A stretch of 64,000 nt of DNA from Haloimpatiens massiliensis (GTDB taxonomy: Bacteria; Bacillota; Clostridia; Clostridiales; Clostridiaceae). Positions 55,625 to 64,000 of this stretch are shown piece by piece (within the stretch, counting starts at the first letter, position 1; every line of letters begins with the position of its first letter). The stretch is taken from positions 1,085,421-1,149,420 of the forward strand of contig NZ_LT854640.1 in the NCBI RefSeq assembly GCF_900184255.1, given 5' to 3'. Below the pieces are notes generated by a model, which was not told where the DNA came from, searched no databases, and worked only from the letters and a program-made list of their open reading frames with translations. The position numbers and the translations under genes are program-made.

Positions 55625-57388
55625 ATGTTTACTGCAGCTTTAGTAGGCAACCCAAATGTAGGTAAAACTACTCTTTTTAACTCATTAACTGGTTCCAATC
55701 AATATGTAGGAAATTGGGCTGGAGTTACCGTAGAAAAAAAGGAGGGTTTTTTAGACTCTAATTTTAAAATTGTAGATTTGCCTGGAATATATGCTATGGA
55801 TACTTTTTCTAATGAAGAAAAGGTATCAAAAGATTTTTTATTAAATGGAAATGTTGACGTTATTATAAATATAGTAGATGCATCAAATTTAAATAGGAAC
55901 TTATATCTAACTACTCAGTTAAAAGAATTTAATATACCTATTATATTAGTTTTAAATATGATTGACGTGGCTGAGTCTAAGGGAATAGAAATAAATTACT
56001 CTATACTTTCTAAAGAATTAGGAGTTATGGTAATACCTATATCCGCCTCTAAAAACAAGGGCCTAGCTGAGGTGAAAAATGCTCTTTTAAAATCAAGTTT
56101 TAAAAATTATATTTCAAATTCAAACTTTAATTTTAGTAGTGAAAAAAAAGCCTATGATTATATAGGTACCATTTTGGATAAATGTCTAAAAAATAAATTT
56201 AATAATACTGAAACTATATCAGAAAAAATTGACAAGGTCCTATTACATAAGTTCTTGTCCTATCCAATTTTTCTGATTATATTTTTCCTTATATTTAAAT
56301 TTACATTTAGTTGGGTTGGACAACCTTTATCTGATTTACTAGATGATGGCTTAAACAAAATTTTAATTCCAAAACTAGGTTCTTTATTATCTAATTCAAG
56401 TCCATGGTTTAAATCATTATTGTTAGATGGTATTGTATCTGGTGTAGGTTCTGTGGTAGTATTTTTACCAATTATATTGGCCTTATTCATAGGCATATCC
56501 TTCTTAGAAGATAGTGGCTATATGGCAAGAGCTGCTTTTATAATGGATAAATTCATGAGAGCCATGGGCCTTTCCGGAAAGGCCTTTATACCTCTTGTAG
56601 TAGGTTTTGGTTGCTCTGTTCCTGGTATTATGTCTGCTAGGACCCTTGAAAGTGAAAAGGACAGAAAATTAACAGCTCTTTTAGTACCTTTAATGTCCTG
56701 CAACGCTAGATTACCAGTATATGCTCTTATGTCCTCAATATTTTTCCCAGGTAAGCAAACCACAGTTATATTCACATTATATCTCATAGGAATCTTCCTA
56801 TCCTTTATAATTGGACTTCTATTTAAAAATACTTTGTTTAAAAAAGATGAAGAACCTTTTTTAATAGAATTACCTGAATATAAAATGCCTGAGCTTAAAA
56901 ATCTTTTTAATCATACTTGGGACAAGGGTAAGGGTTTTCTAAAAAAAGCTGGTACCATAATTTTCTCTATTTCAATTGTAGTTTGGCTTTTGTCTAACTT
57001 TAATTTTAATGGAATGACAGATATTAATAGCAGTTTTTTAGCTTCCATTGGTAGGTTTTTATCACCTTTATTTAAACCTCTTGGCTTTGGAACTTGGGAA
57101 ACCTCAGTTTCCTTACTTACTGGACTTATGGCTAAAGAAGTAATTGTAGGTAGCATGGGTGTAATATACGGCGGAGATTTAGCTACTATATTGCCTTCGT
57201 ATTTTACTCCAGTATCTGCCTTCAGTTTTCTAGTATTTGTACTTTTATATACACCTTGTATTTCAACTGTGGCTATAATGAGAAAAGAATACGGAAGAAA
57301 AATGGCTATATTTTCAGTGGTATACCAAATTTCACTAGCATGGATTATTTCATTTTTAGTATTTAACGTAGGTAAACTATTGTTTTAA
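55625..57388 (+). CDS. feoB: Ferrous iron transporter FeoB
   Basis: 587 residues. The N-terminal G domain has G1 VGNPNVGKTTLF (8-19), G3 VDLPGIYAMD and G4 LNMIDV, followed by a GDI-like helical region. The membrane domain has two Gate-type repeats (GSVVVFLPIILALFIGISFL; LMAKEVIVGSMGVIYGG) and the motif VGFGCSVPGIMSARTLES. It is shorter than the 770-residue E. coli protein, as is usual for clostridia. It imports Fe2+ using GTP. Operon with feoA. Confidence 0.96.
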   Translation: MFTAALVGNPNVGKTTLFNSLTGSNQYVGNWAGVTVEKKEGFLDSNFKIVDLPGIYAMDTFSNEEKVSKDFLLNGNVDVIINIVDASNLNRNLYLTTQLKEFNIPIILVLNMIDVAESKGIEINYSILSKELGVMVIPISASKNKGLAEVKNALLKSSFKNYISNSNFNFSSEKKAYDYIGTILDKCLKNKFNNTETISEKIDKVLLHKFLSYPIFLIIFFLIFKFTFSWVGQPLSDLLDDGLNKILIPKLGSLLSNSSPWFKSLLLDGIVSGVGSVVVFLPIILALFIGISFLEDSGYMARAAFIMDKFMRAMGLSGKAFIPLVVGFGCSVPGIMSARTLESEKDRKLTALLVPLMSCNARLPVYALMSSIFFPGKQTTVIFTLYLIGIFLSFIIGLLFKNTLFKKDEEPFLIELPEYKMPELKNLFNHTWDKGKGFLKKAGTIIFSISIVVWLLSNFNFNGMTDINSSFLASIGRFLSPLFKPLGFGTWETSVSLLTGLMAKEVIVGSMGVIYGGDLATILPSYFTPVSAFSFLVFVLLYTPCISTVAIMRKEYGRKMAIFSVVYQISLAWIISFLVFNVGKLLF

Positions 57389-57516
57389 TTTTAAAACTTT
57401 CTATTATCTAAAATGTAGTTTTCTAATAAGTATTTATCCATATAATATTAATGGTTGTTATTAAAACTATTAATTTGGTTTATACTAAAATTGTAACCTA
57501 TAAATGAGGTGTTTTT

Positions 57517-57684
57517 ATGGAAATATTAATAACATTACTACTAGTTTCTATAGCTTTCTATTTCTTATATAAAACCATAAGAAATAAGGCAAAAGGAAAA
57601 TGTGACTGCAGTTCCTGCTCTTCTCACTGTCCTTATTATGAAAATAAACATATAATTAGGCCGGATGAAAAACATAAAGAATAA
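57517..57684 (+). CDS. FeoB-associated Cys-rich membrane protein
   Basis: 55 residues with one N-terminal TM helix (MEILITLLLVSIAFYFLYKT) and a cysteine cluster GKCDCSSCSSHCPYY. This small family commonly follows feoB in Firmicutes, and the cysteines could pass or sense metal. GAGGTG lies 8 bp upstream. It is 128 bp from feoB and probably in the same transcription unit. Confidence 0.88.
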   Translation: MEILITLLLVSIAFYFLYKTIRNKAKGKCDCSSCSSHCPYYENKHIIRPDEKHKE

Positions 57685-57693
57685 TCATAAAGC

Positions 57694-57736
57694 CAGAGTT
57701 GGTCTCTAAATTAATTTTAATAACCCGCTCTGGCCT
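57694..57736. terminator. Terminator between feo locus and convergent nuclease gene
   Basis: GCCAGAG pairs with CTCTGGC across a loop of about 28 nt, with T-rich sequence beyond. It separates two convergent genes. Confidence 0.5.
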
Positions 57737-58534
57737 TTAATATATATTATTTAATATATTAAATATATATTTTTTATCTCCTTTACCTTTGTTTAACATA
57801 TTTATTATTTTATATGCCTGCTTCTTTTTCATTCTGTGAAAATTACACTCTACTGATATCTCATTTTTATTTAAAAGGAACTTTAAATAATCTATCTGCC
57901 TTTTATTTGCTAAATTATTTCTTATTAAACTAGTATCTTTATCTATTCTATATACTAAATTAAACAAATATGGTAAATCTAAAACATCTTCATAATTATG
58001 GAGTAACATTACATTCCTTATTTTTCCATCTCCCGTATTCAAAAATTTATTATACAGTTGAACACTTTCTTCCCCTGTAATGGTATCTTGACGCTGTATA
58101 CCCACAAATTTTTCTACAGTTTTAAGATTGCATCTATTTATACCTAATTGTTCATAATATGGTCTTATTATTCTGTATAAATCCATATGATAAACAGGAA
58201 CTCTAAAATTTATAAAATACTTGTCCATTCTATTTGTAATAAAGGGCTCATCAAATGCGATGCCATTATATGAACACCATCTAGTAAATCTTTCTACTTC
58301 CTCTTTAAACTTTAATAGTATGCTATTTTCTTCATTTAATTTTTCTGCAAAAAATTGCTTTATTTTAAAACTATCGTTCCCTGTAAAATAACCTATGGAT
58401 ATCAACATTATATAATCCCTATCCTTATCAAAACCAGTGGTTTCTATATCATAATAACACATGCTTAGCATATTATACTTTTTTAATATATTCTCATTTA
58501 TATGAATCTCATTTTCATATTCCTTAATAATCAT
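57737..58534 (-). CDS. RNase H-like (YprB-type) exonuclease
   Basis: 265 residues. DEDD residues are clear: CYYDIETTGFDKD (D, E), SYNGIAFDEPFI (D), YHMDLYRIIRP and HNYEDVLDLPYLF (D). The C-terminal helical tail (about 205-265) is lysine-rich. Likely a 3'-5' exonuclease in nucleic acid repair or turnover. It shares the fold with 53310-53957 but sequence identity looks low. Confidence 0.82.
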   Translation of the reverse strand: MIIKEYENEIHINENILKKYNMLSMCYYDIETTGFDKDRDYIMLISIGYFTGNDSFKIKQFFAEKLNEENSILLKFKEEVERFTRWCSYNGIAFDEPFITNRMDKYFINFRVPVYHMDLYRIIRPYYEQLGINRCNLKTVEKFVGIQRQDTITGEESVQLYNKFLNTGDGKIRNVMLLHNYEDVLDLPYLFNLVYRIDKDTSLIRNNLANKRQIDYLKFLLNKNEISVECNFHRMKKKQAYKIINMLNKGKGDKKYIFNILNNIY

Positions 58535-58679
58535 AAGTGGCTCCTTAAAAATTTCTGTAAAATAATTTAAAAATCTATTTGTACCGTGGTTATTTACCTT
58601 TATATCCTACCTATTAAAGCAGTATATAAAGGTATTTAATCCACTAGATATTAATTTATAAATCTCAATTGCAATTTAA

Positions 58680-60371
58680 CTACATTTTTTCTACTGTTGA
58701 AATTCCTAGTAAATTTAGAGCATTTACTATAACTGTACAAGTAGCTTCAACCATTTTCAATCTAGCATTCTTAGTTTCTTCATCTTCTGCATTAGCAATG
58801 CTATGAGAATTGTAGAATTTATTGAAAGCTTTAGCTACATCCACCACATATCTCGTAACTATAGAAGGCTCTAACTTTTCTATAGAGTTATCTATAGCAT
58901 CTTTGAATCCACCTAAAAGCTTAATTAACTCAAATTCTTCTTTAGAATTCAATTTAGAATAATCTACCTCTGAAGAAGCATTTCCTAACTTTCTTAATAT
59001 ACTCTTACCTCTTGCATAAGTATATTGAACATAAGGACCAGTTTCTCCATCGAAGTTAAGCATTTCTTTCCAATCAAATACTATATCTCTTTCTCTGTTG
59101 TTCTTTAAATAAGTGAATATAACTGCACCTATTCCTATGTTCCTAGCAACTTCTTCTTTATTTTCTAGTTGAGGATTCTTAGCATCTATTACTTCGAGAG
59201 TCTTTGTAACTGCTTCATTTAGTAAATCTTCAAGAAAAATAACCTCTCCTTTTCGTGTAGAAAGTTTTCTGTCAGCAAATTTTACAAGACCAAAACCTAC
59301 GTGAACACAGTCTTTAGCCCATTCATTTCCCATAAGCTTTAAAGTAGTAAATATTTGCTTAAAGTGAAGAGCCTGCGGTGTTCCAACTACATATATATTT
59401 TTGTAAAAATCATAAGTTTTCTTTCTATAAATAGCCGCTGCCAAATCCCTTGTAGCATATATAGTAGCACCATCAGATTTTTTAACAATACATGGAGGCA
59501 TGTTATATTCATCAAGCATTACAACTTTAGCTCCATTACTTTCTGTAAGAATTCCCTTATTATCTATTTCCTCTACCACTGCGTCCATTTTATCATTGTA
59601 GAAACTTTCTCCTGCATAAGAGTCGAATTCTACTCCTAATATATCATAAACATTTTTAAATTCTTTTAAACTTAAATCTCTGAATCTCTTCCAAAGAGCT
59701 GTTTCCTCTTCTGCTCCATCTTCAAGCTTTTTGAAATATGCTCTTCCTTCATCATCTAGTGAAGGATCCTTTTCTGCTTCTTCGTGAAACTTAACATAAA
59801 TTCTTAAAAGTTCTTTTATTGGTTCTTTTTCTAAAGCTTCTTCATTTCCCCACCTTTTATATGCAGAAATTAATTTTCCAAACTGAGTTCCCCAATCACC
59901 TAGATGATTTATTCTAACTACATCATAGCCTTGTGAAGAGAGTATTTTATAAAGTGAATTTCCTATAACTGTAGTAAATAAATGTCCTACATGGAAAGGT
60001 TTTGCTATATTAGGAGAAGAATACTCTACCACTACTCTTTTCCCTTCTCCTTCATTTGAAACTCCATAGTTTTTTCCATCATTTAATACTTTTTCTATAA
60101 TATCTTTAGCAACATTACTCTTTTCTAAAAAGAAATTTAAATAAGGTCCTAAATTTTCTACCTTTTCAAATGCAGTCTTATCTATTTTATCCTTAAGCTC
60201 TTCTGATATTAAATTTGGAGCTTTTCTAAAGGTTTTTGCCAATTTAAAACATGGAAATGCATAATCACCCATATCTGACTTTGGTGGTATTTCAATTAAA
60301 GCCATTATATCTTCTATTTCCATATCTACATGAGCTTTGATTTTTTCTGCAACATAATTTTTATAATCCAT
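58680..60371 (-). CDS. argS: Arginyl-tRNA synthetase
   Basis: 563 residues, class I synthetase. Arg_tRNA_synt_N domain at the N-terminus, HIGH motif in SPNIAKPFHVGHL (about 115-127), KMSKS-like KLSTRKGEV, and the C-terminal DALR anticodon domain ending NALNLLGISTVEKM. It is preceded by an arginine-type T-box leader, with a 157-bp palindromic element inserted between the T-box terminator and the start codon. Confidence 0.97.
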   Translation of the reverse strand: MDYKNYVAEKIKAHVDMEIEDIMALIEIPPKSDMGDYAFPCFKLAKTFRKAPNLISEELKDKIDKTAFEKVENLGPYLNFFLEKSNVAKDIIEKVLNDGKNYGVSNEGEGKRVVVEYSSPNIAKPFHVGHLFTTVIGNSLYKILSSQGYDVVRINHLGDWGTQFGKLISAYKRWGNEEALEKEPIKELLRIYVKFHEEAEKDPSLDDEGRAYFKKLEDGAEEETALWKRFRDLSLKEFKNVYDILGVEFDSYAGESFYNDKMDAVVEEIDNKGILTESNGAKVVMLDEYNMPPCIVKKSDGATIYATRDLAAAIYRKKTYDFYKNIYVVGTPQALHFKQIFTTLKLMGNEWAKDCVHVGFGLVKFADRKLSTRKGEVIFLEDLLNEAVTKTLEVIDAKNPQLENKEEVARNIGIGAVIFTYLKNNRERDIVFDWKEMLNFDGETGPYVQYTYARGKSILRKLGNASSEVDYSKLNSKEEFELIKLLGGFKDAIDNSIEKLEPSIVTRYVVDVAKAFNKFYNSHSIANAEDEETKNARLKMVEATCTVIVNALNLLGISTVEKM

Positions 60372-60413
60372 ATATTATACCTCCATTTTAAAATTTATAT
60401 AAACTAAAACTTA

Positions 60414-60570
60414 GGTACATGAAAAGAAATAACAAGTCAAAGATGCTAGTATATTTTGTGTCAGACAAGGAAGCAGGTTCCGCCTTTAGTAGGACTATTG
60501 GCGGGTTCTGCTGACGCAGTATGACGCAAAATAGACTAACATACTGACTTACTATTTATTTGAATGTGCC
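60414..60570. repeat. 157-bp palindromic MITE-like element, copy 2
   Basis: The same length and layout as 29004-29160 (GGTACATG to GTGCC), flanked on both sides by TTA. The central stem has several changes from copy 1 (GCAGGTTCCGCC against GGCGGGTTCTGC), so it is older or decaying. It lies within the argS leader, 43 bp upstream of the ATG. Confidence 0.85.
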
Positions 60571-60585
60571 TTACTCAAATATAAA

Positions 60586-60830
60586 AATCCGCCTCTACAT
60601 TACTGTAGAGACGGAATATCCGCGGTACCACTCTAGTTGACTACTATAATTAGTCCACTTAAAAATTTAACGCTTAATGCGACTTACCTTACTTGAAATA
60701 TATTTTTCCTTTTGGGTAGTTTCTCCAAGACTCTCTTCCTTTTTTATCTTCTACAGGTCTCACACCATCTCCTGCTCGCTTGAAGTTAGATTAAAAAAGT
60801 ACTCTTCTCTTCATAGAATTTATATATTCG
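60586..60830 (-). promoter_or_regulatory. T-box riboswitch upstream of argS
   Basis: On the minus strand the leader contains GAAGAGAAGAGTACTTT, the stem I loop-like GGAGATGGTGTGAGACC, and the T-box bulge GAGTGGTACCGCGG (60620-60633). These are followed by a terminator whose stem is CCGTCTCTACA/TGTAGAGGCGG then T5. Uncharged tRNA-Arg should allow read-through to argS. AGA in GAAGAGAGTC could be the specifier codon; I cannot prove it by eye. Confidence 0.88.
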
Positions 60831-60842
60831 AATTTACACTAC

Positions 60843-60872
60843 ATTATATTACCATATATAAGCTTTTGTCAA
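60843..60872 (-). promoter_or_regulatory. Promoter of the argS leader
   Basis: -35 TTGACA (60867-60872) and -10 TATAAT (60843-60848) are both perfect, with an 18-bp spacer, just upstream of the T-box. Confidence 0.75.
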
Positions 60873-60904
60873 GGGTTATTTAGAATTCTGATGGAGTTAA
60901 TTTA

Positions 60905-62586
60905 CTGTAGGAAAATGAACGATAGAAATCACCCTGAATAAAATAAAGATTTGAATTAATAAAAATATATAACTATTCTATCTCATATTATACCATGATT
61001 TCATATTTATGTATCAAATAATGACCATATTATTTAGTTTCACATGCCTATTATTGACCTTAATGCATTGTATAATCCAGTCTTTTGACCTCTGTCAATA
61101 GCCGTCAGGCTGATATCATACGGACTCTTAGATTTATTTGCTGAACATCTTAATTCGCTGATTAATTTATCCTGTATATGCTCTTTGTTTTCTCTCTTTT
61201 TCTTAATTTTTTGAGCCATCACAAGATCATATATTTTGCCGCCATTTTTCTTATATATTAATAATTTAGACATCTGAGATACTCCTATTTTACTCCAGCC
61301 TCTTGGTCTACTACTTAATCGTTCAGAAAATATATGGCTAATATGGCCTTCGGCACTGCATCCTATTATTTCATAACCTTTATCAGCTTTTATTTCTATA
61401 CCATCCCAGTTATTTAGGATGTAACGTTGAGCTTCTTTTACTGCTTGTATTTTTGTTTCATTTTCAGTTAAACTTATTATTTTTTTGAACACTTTTCGTG
61501 TTTCTTCTCTATCGGGCCAATCTATAGCATCCTTTAATTCTTGTGCAATTAATTCATTATTTAAGTGTGCTGTTGCAGTTCTTAAGTATTTACTTAAATG
61601 ATAAGAATCCAGTACAAATTTACTCTTTGGAATCCAATTTACTCCTTCACGTATCCATGAAGCACCATCACCAGATAAATATATTGTTTCGATAAAATCA
61701 GTATTATATTGATCATAAATATAATTTGCTACTTCAAGCCATAAATCTTCCGATTTTTTATACATGCCACCAAAATAACGTAAATTTTTCAATACTTTTC
61801 TTGCTTTGCTGCTTTTATCTTGATCAATGCCTTCATGTACATATACTAATTTAGGCATAGCTATATTTCGCATATTTTGCTTATTATTGTTATTATTTTT
61901 ACTTTGAAGATGTACATGATCTTCATCCGCTTCTACATACAATATTCTAATATTTCTTTTTTTAGATTCCTTAATTTTAGGTTGAACTACATCAACATTA
62001 TGTATTTTATCCATAACAGCTTGTTTGCTTATTTTATCAGTGTAAGATGCCTTCTCACCTGCTTTTCTATAACTACTTTCTAACGCTTCTTCAATTGCAT
62101 TAATAACAACATCTGAACTCACTCTATCGTGAGGTTCTATTCCACTAACGCTATCAACAAGATACTGTCTTTTTCCATCTTGTTTAGATTTAAAATACGT
62201 TCTCTTATAATTTATCATTCCAAAACTAGTCAATAAACTTGTTTTGTCTTTTCTGATTATCTCATAATATTGTTTCCTTATCCCGCTGCTACGCAGATAA
62301 TCATCCATATCCTTCAAAACCTCTATCAGTATATTTCTACCTAGTTCAAATAGATTTTCTTTTAAATCTATAATCAAATCAGCAATATCCTTTCTTTCAC
62401 AAACAAAACTTTTTATCTCTTTTTTAATTTCTTTTACCCCAAATTCATTAAAATGTTGTATACTATTATACATAGAAGATATCAATCCTTTCTAATTTTT
62501 ATTTGTTTCTCAACTTATATTTTAGTAGGATGATATCTTCTTTTCAACTCTATATGGAAATATATTCTATTTCTAATTCCCTACAA
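60905..62586 (-). mobile_element. ISLre2-family insertion sequence
   Basis: CTGTAGGAAAATGA at the left and the reverse complement of TTGTAGGGAATTAG at the right form imperfect inverted repeats around a single transposase gene. Ends are approximate, and no exact target duplication is visible. Confidence 0.65.
61040..62473 (-). CDS. ISLre2-family transposase (UPF0236)
   Basis: 477 residues from ATG 62473. Characteristic stretches are SFGMINYKRTYFKSK, VEADEDHVHLQ, YLSGDGASWIREG, FVLDSYHLSKYL and a glutamate region GCSAEGHISHIFSERLSSRP, consistent with a DDE-type transposase of the ISLre2 group. An Asn-rich run (SKNNNNNKQN) marks a slippage-prone tract. It appears full length. Confidence 0.9.
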   Translation of the reverse strand: MYNSIQHFNEFGVKEIKKEIKSFVCERKDIADLIIDLKENLFELGRNILIEVLKDMDDYLRSSGIRKQYYEIIRKDKTSLLTSFGMINYKRTYFKSKQDGKRQYLVDSVSGIEPHDRVSSDVVINAIEEALESSYRKAGEKASYTDKISKQAVMDKIHNVDVVQPKIKESKKRNIRILYVEADEDHVHLQSKNNNNNKQNMRNIAMPKLVYVHEGIDQDKSSKARKVLKNLRYFGGMYKKSEDLWLEVANYIYDQYNTDFIETIYLSGDGASWIREGVNWIPKSKFVLDSYHLSKYLRTATAHLNNELIAQELKDAIDWPDREETRKVFKKIISLTENETKIQAVKEAQRYILNNWDGIEIKADKGYEIIGCSAEGHISHIFSERLSSRPRGWSKIGVSQMSKLLIYKKNGGKIYDLVMAQKIKKKRENKEHIQDKLISELRCSANKSKSPYDISLTAIDRGQKTGLYNALRSIIGM

Positions 62587-62600
62587 TAACTTTACGCTAA

Positions 62601-63548
62601 CTAGAATTCTCCATCTTTTAGTACCTGTTTTAATTTTTCTCCAGAATCTATTAACTTTTCCTTTTCTTCTTTGTTTAAAGGCACTTGTATTATTTCCTTC
62701 ACACCACCTATTCCAACTATAGATGGTACACCTAAATATACATCATTCATGCCGTATTCACCCTGAAGCAAAGTGGACACTGTAAGTATAGAATTTTCAT
62801 CTCTTATTATAGCCTCAACTATTCTCTTTATAGCTAAAGCAACCGCATAATAAGTTGCACCTTTTTTCTCTATTATCTCATAAGCCGCGTTTTTAACATC
62901 CTCTGCAAATCTATATTTAAAATTCCCATTACATTTTCCACAGGAAGCACTACAATAGTCTTCTATATTAACACCTGCTATGTTAGTCAAGCTCCATGTG
63001 GCTATTTCAGAATCACCATGTTCGCCCATTATGTAAGTATGTATATTTCTCACATCTATTTTAAAGTGTTCTCCCAATAGATATCTAAATCTTGAAGTAT
63101 CTAGAACTGTTCCTGAACCTATAACCCTTTCCTTTGGAAACCCTGATAACTTGTAAGTTATATATGATAAAATATCCACTGGATTTGAAACCACTAAAAG
63201 TATAGAGTCAGGGCTATATTCAACCACTTCTGGAATTATGGTTTTAAATATCTTTATATTTTTATTAACTAAATCAAGCCTAGTTTCTCCTTCCTTTTGT
63301 GCTGCTCCTGCTGTAATTATAACTATATCTGAATTTTTAGTATCCTTATAACTTCCAGATTTTATTTCCACTGGTTGAACAAAGGAGGCCCCATGAGCTA
63401 AGTCCATAGCTTCTCCATGAGCCTTCTGCTTATTTATATCTACCAATACGATTTCAGAAGCTACCCCGCCTATCATTAAAGCATAAGCGGTAGTTGCCCC
63501 TACAAAACCAGCTCCTATTATAGATATCTTAACACCTTTTTGCTTCAT
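62601..63548 (-). CDS. ldh: L-lactate dehydrogenase
   Basis: 315 residues. Reduces pyruvate to L-lactate with NADH. NAD-binding IIGAGFVGATTAY (9-21) with Asp in EIVLVDIN, substrate-loop arginine in QKEGETRLDL, VVSNPVDILSY, catalytic histidine in IMGEHGDSEIAT and C-terminal SIVGIGGVKEIIQVPL. An unusual short cysteine-rich stretch (DYCSASCGKCNGNF) lies at about 208-221, in the region that is variable among LDHs. GGAGG precedes the ATG. Monocistronic. Confidence 0.96.
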   Translation of the reverse strand: MKQKGVKISIIGAGFVGATTAYALMIGGVASEIVLVDINKQKAHGEAMDLAHGASFVQPVEIKSGSYKDTKNSDIVIITAGAAQKEGETRLDLVNKNIKIFKTIIPEVVEYSPDSILLVVSNPVDILSYITYKLSGFPKERVIGSGTVLDTSRFRYLLGEHFKIDVRNIHTYIMGEHGDSEIATWSLTNIAGVNIEDYCSASCGKCNGNFKYRFAEDVKNAAYEIIEKKGATYYAVALAIKRIVEAIIRDENSILTVSTLLQGEYGMNDVYLGVPSIVGIGGVKEIIQVPLNKEEKEKLIDSGEKLKQVLKDGEF

Positions 63549-63617
63549 AAAATTGTCACCTCCATAATTAAGTATTTTTAGCCTTGAGCATAACTCTAAG
63601 GCCTTGATATCACTAGC

Positions 63618-63643
63618 CCCGTAGGGCTATTTTTTTTTAATCA
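63618..63643 (+). terminator. Isolated plus-strand terminator
   Basis: TAGCCCCGTAGGGCTA followed by nine Ts. It lies upstream of ldh and points toward the plus strand, where no gene precedes it. It may belong to the end of the neighbouring insertion sequence or to a short RNA. Confidence 0.6.
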
Positions 63644-63734
63644 CTCAAATATATATCATAGGATTTCCTCACATTTTTGTCGAATTATACTATATTACCA
63701 CACATAATATAAAAACAATAAGGAGGAAACCTCT

Positions 63735-64000
63735 ATGTACCAACGTCAAGAAATCTTTAACATAATTGAACTTTTTACTTCTCAAAAGCTTATCAATTTT
63801 TATACAAAAATCTTTGATAATCTTGATTTATCTCCATTACCCGATAGGGTTCCTTCTAAATATGGCCCTACTGGATTTTCACGCCATGCTCTTTTTAGAG
63901 CTTTCATCGTCATGAAATGTGAGAAGTTTGCCCAAATTACTGATCTTAAAGATTTTTTAGAAAATAATTTAATTATAGCCCAACTTTGTGGTTTTAACAT
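63735..64000 (+). CDS. Transposase N-terminal part, cut by window edge
   Basis: ATG 63735 with AGGAGG 8 bp upstream, open to the end of the window (88 residues). The sequence (MYQRQEIFNIIELFTSQKLI; YGPTGFSRHALFRAFIVMKC; ITDLKDFLENNLIIAQLCGF) matches the DUF772-type N-terminal domain of IS1182/IS5-like transposases. The catalytic part lies beyond the window. Confidence 0.8.
   Translation, partial: MYQRQEIFNIIELFTSQKLINFYTKIFDNLDLSPLPDRVPSKYGPTGFSRHALFRAFIVMKCEKFAQITDLKDFLENNLIIAQLCGFN

Noticed and set aside
63800..64000. Minus-strand 66-residue ORF at the right edge
   Set aside because: It is the antisense shadow of the plus-strand transposase starting at 63735, which has a perfect ribosome binding site and a recognisable domain.
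1..64000. CRISPR arrays, rRNA or tRNA genes
   Set aside because: I saw no regularly spaced direct repeats and no tRNA or rRNA signatures on either strand; the palindromes are isolated units.

Overview
The window is very AT-rich, with strong AGGAGG-type ribosome binding sites. It carries a type IV pilus operon behind a c-di-GMP-II riboswitch, a T-box ahead of argS, a long-form urocanate hydratase and a YjjI/YjjW glycyl-radical pair. This points to an anaerobic Firmicute, most likely Clostridium sensu stricto. I cannot assign a species.

Layout. 1-2260: a short cysteine-containing peptide gene with its own promoter, then a terminator, then an ABC exporter cut by the left edge; this looks like a ribosomal-peptide locus. 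2277-27424: a host recJ-family gene split in two by a 23.4 kb Tn554-like element (3619-26994). The element ends in 25-bp inverted repeats, and the same 8 bp (TACCATTG) flanks both sides. It is driven by a leftward operon of three tyrosine recombinases and a small DUF6262/TnpC-like protein. The fifth gene of that operon is a complete recJ, so the element carries a full-length copy of the gene family it interrupts. Its cargo is a decayed E2/E1 (ubiquitin-like conjugation) module, a secreted papain-like hydrolase, an anchored extracytoplasmic protein and a small membrane protein. Later insertions are an IS701-like IS, an IS110-family IS, and an IS66 that is itself split by a recombinase-in-trio (RIT) element.

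27425-37313 is mostly chromosomal: endonuclease IV-like enzyme, aminotransferase V, GerMN lipoprotein, YjjI/YjjW and HutU, with several long palindromic repeats between genes. Two 157-bp palindromes (29004 and 60414) have the same length and distinct 3-bp target duplications, so they behave like a MITE family.

37314-55150: a DUF2284 protein, a YbjN-like protein, then a leftward type IV pilus operon (pilB-C-A-M-N-O, three minor-pilin genes, a VWA protein and the prepilin peptidase). Upstream lie a HAD phosphatase, an RNase H-like protein and a PilZ protein. The riboswitch and the PilZ protein suggest the pili are controlled by c-di-GMP.

55151-64000: feoA-feoB with a small cysteine-rich membrane protein, a second RNase H-like exonuclease, argS behind a T-box (one 157-bp palindrome sits inside this leader), an ISLre2 element, L-lactate dehydrogenase, and the start of another transposase cut by the right edge.
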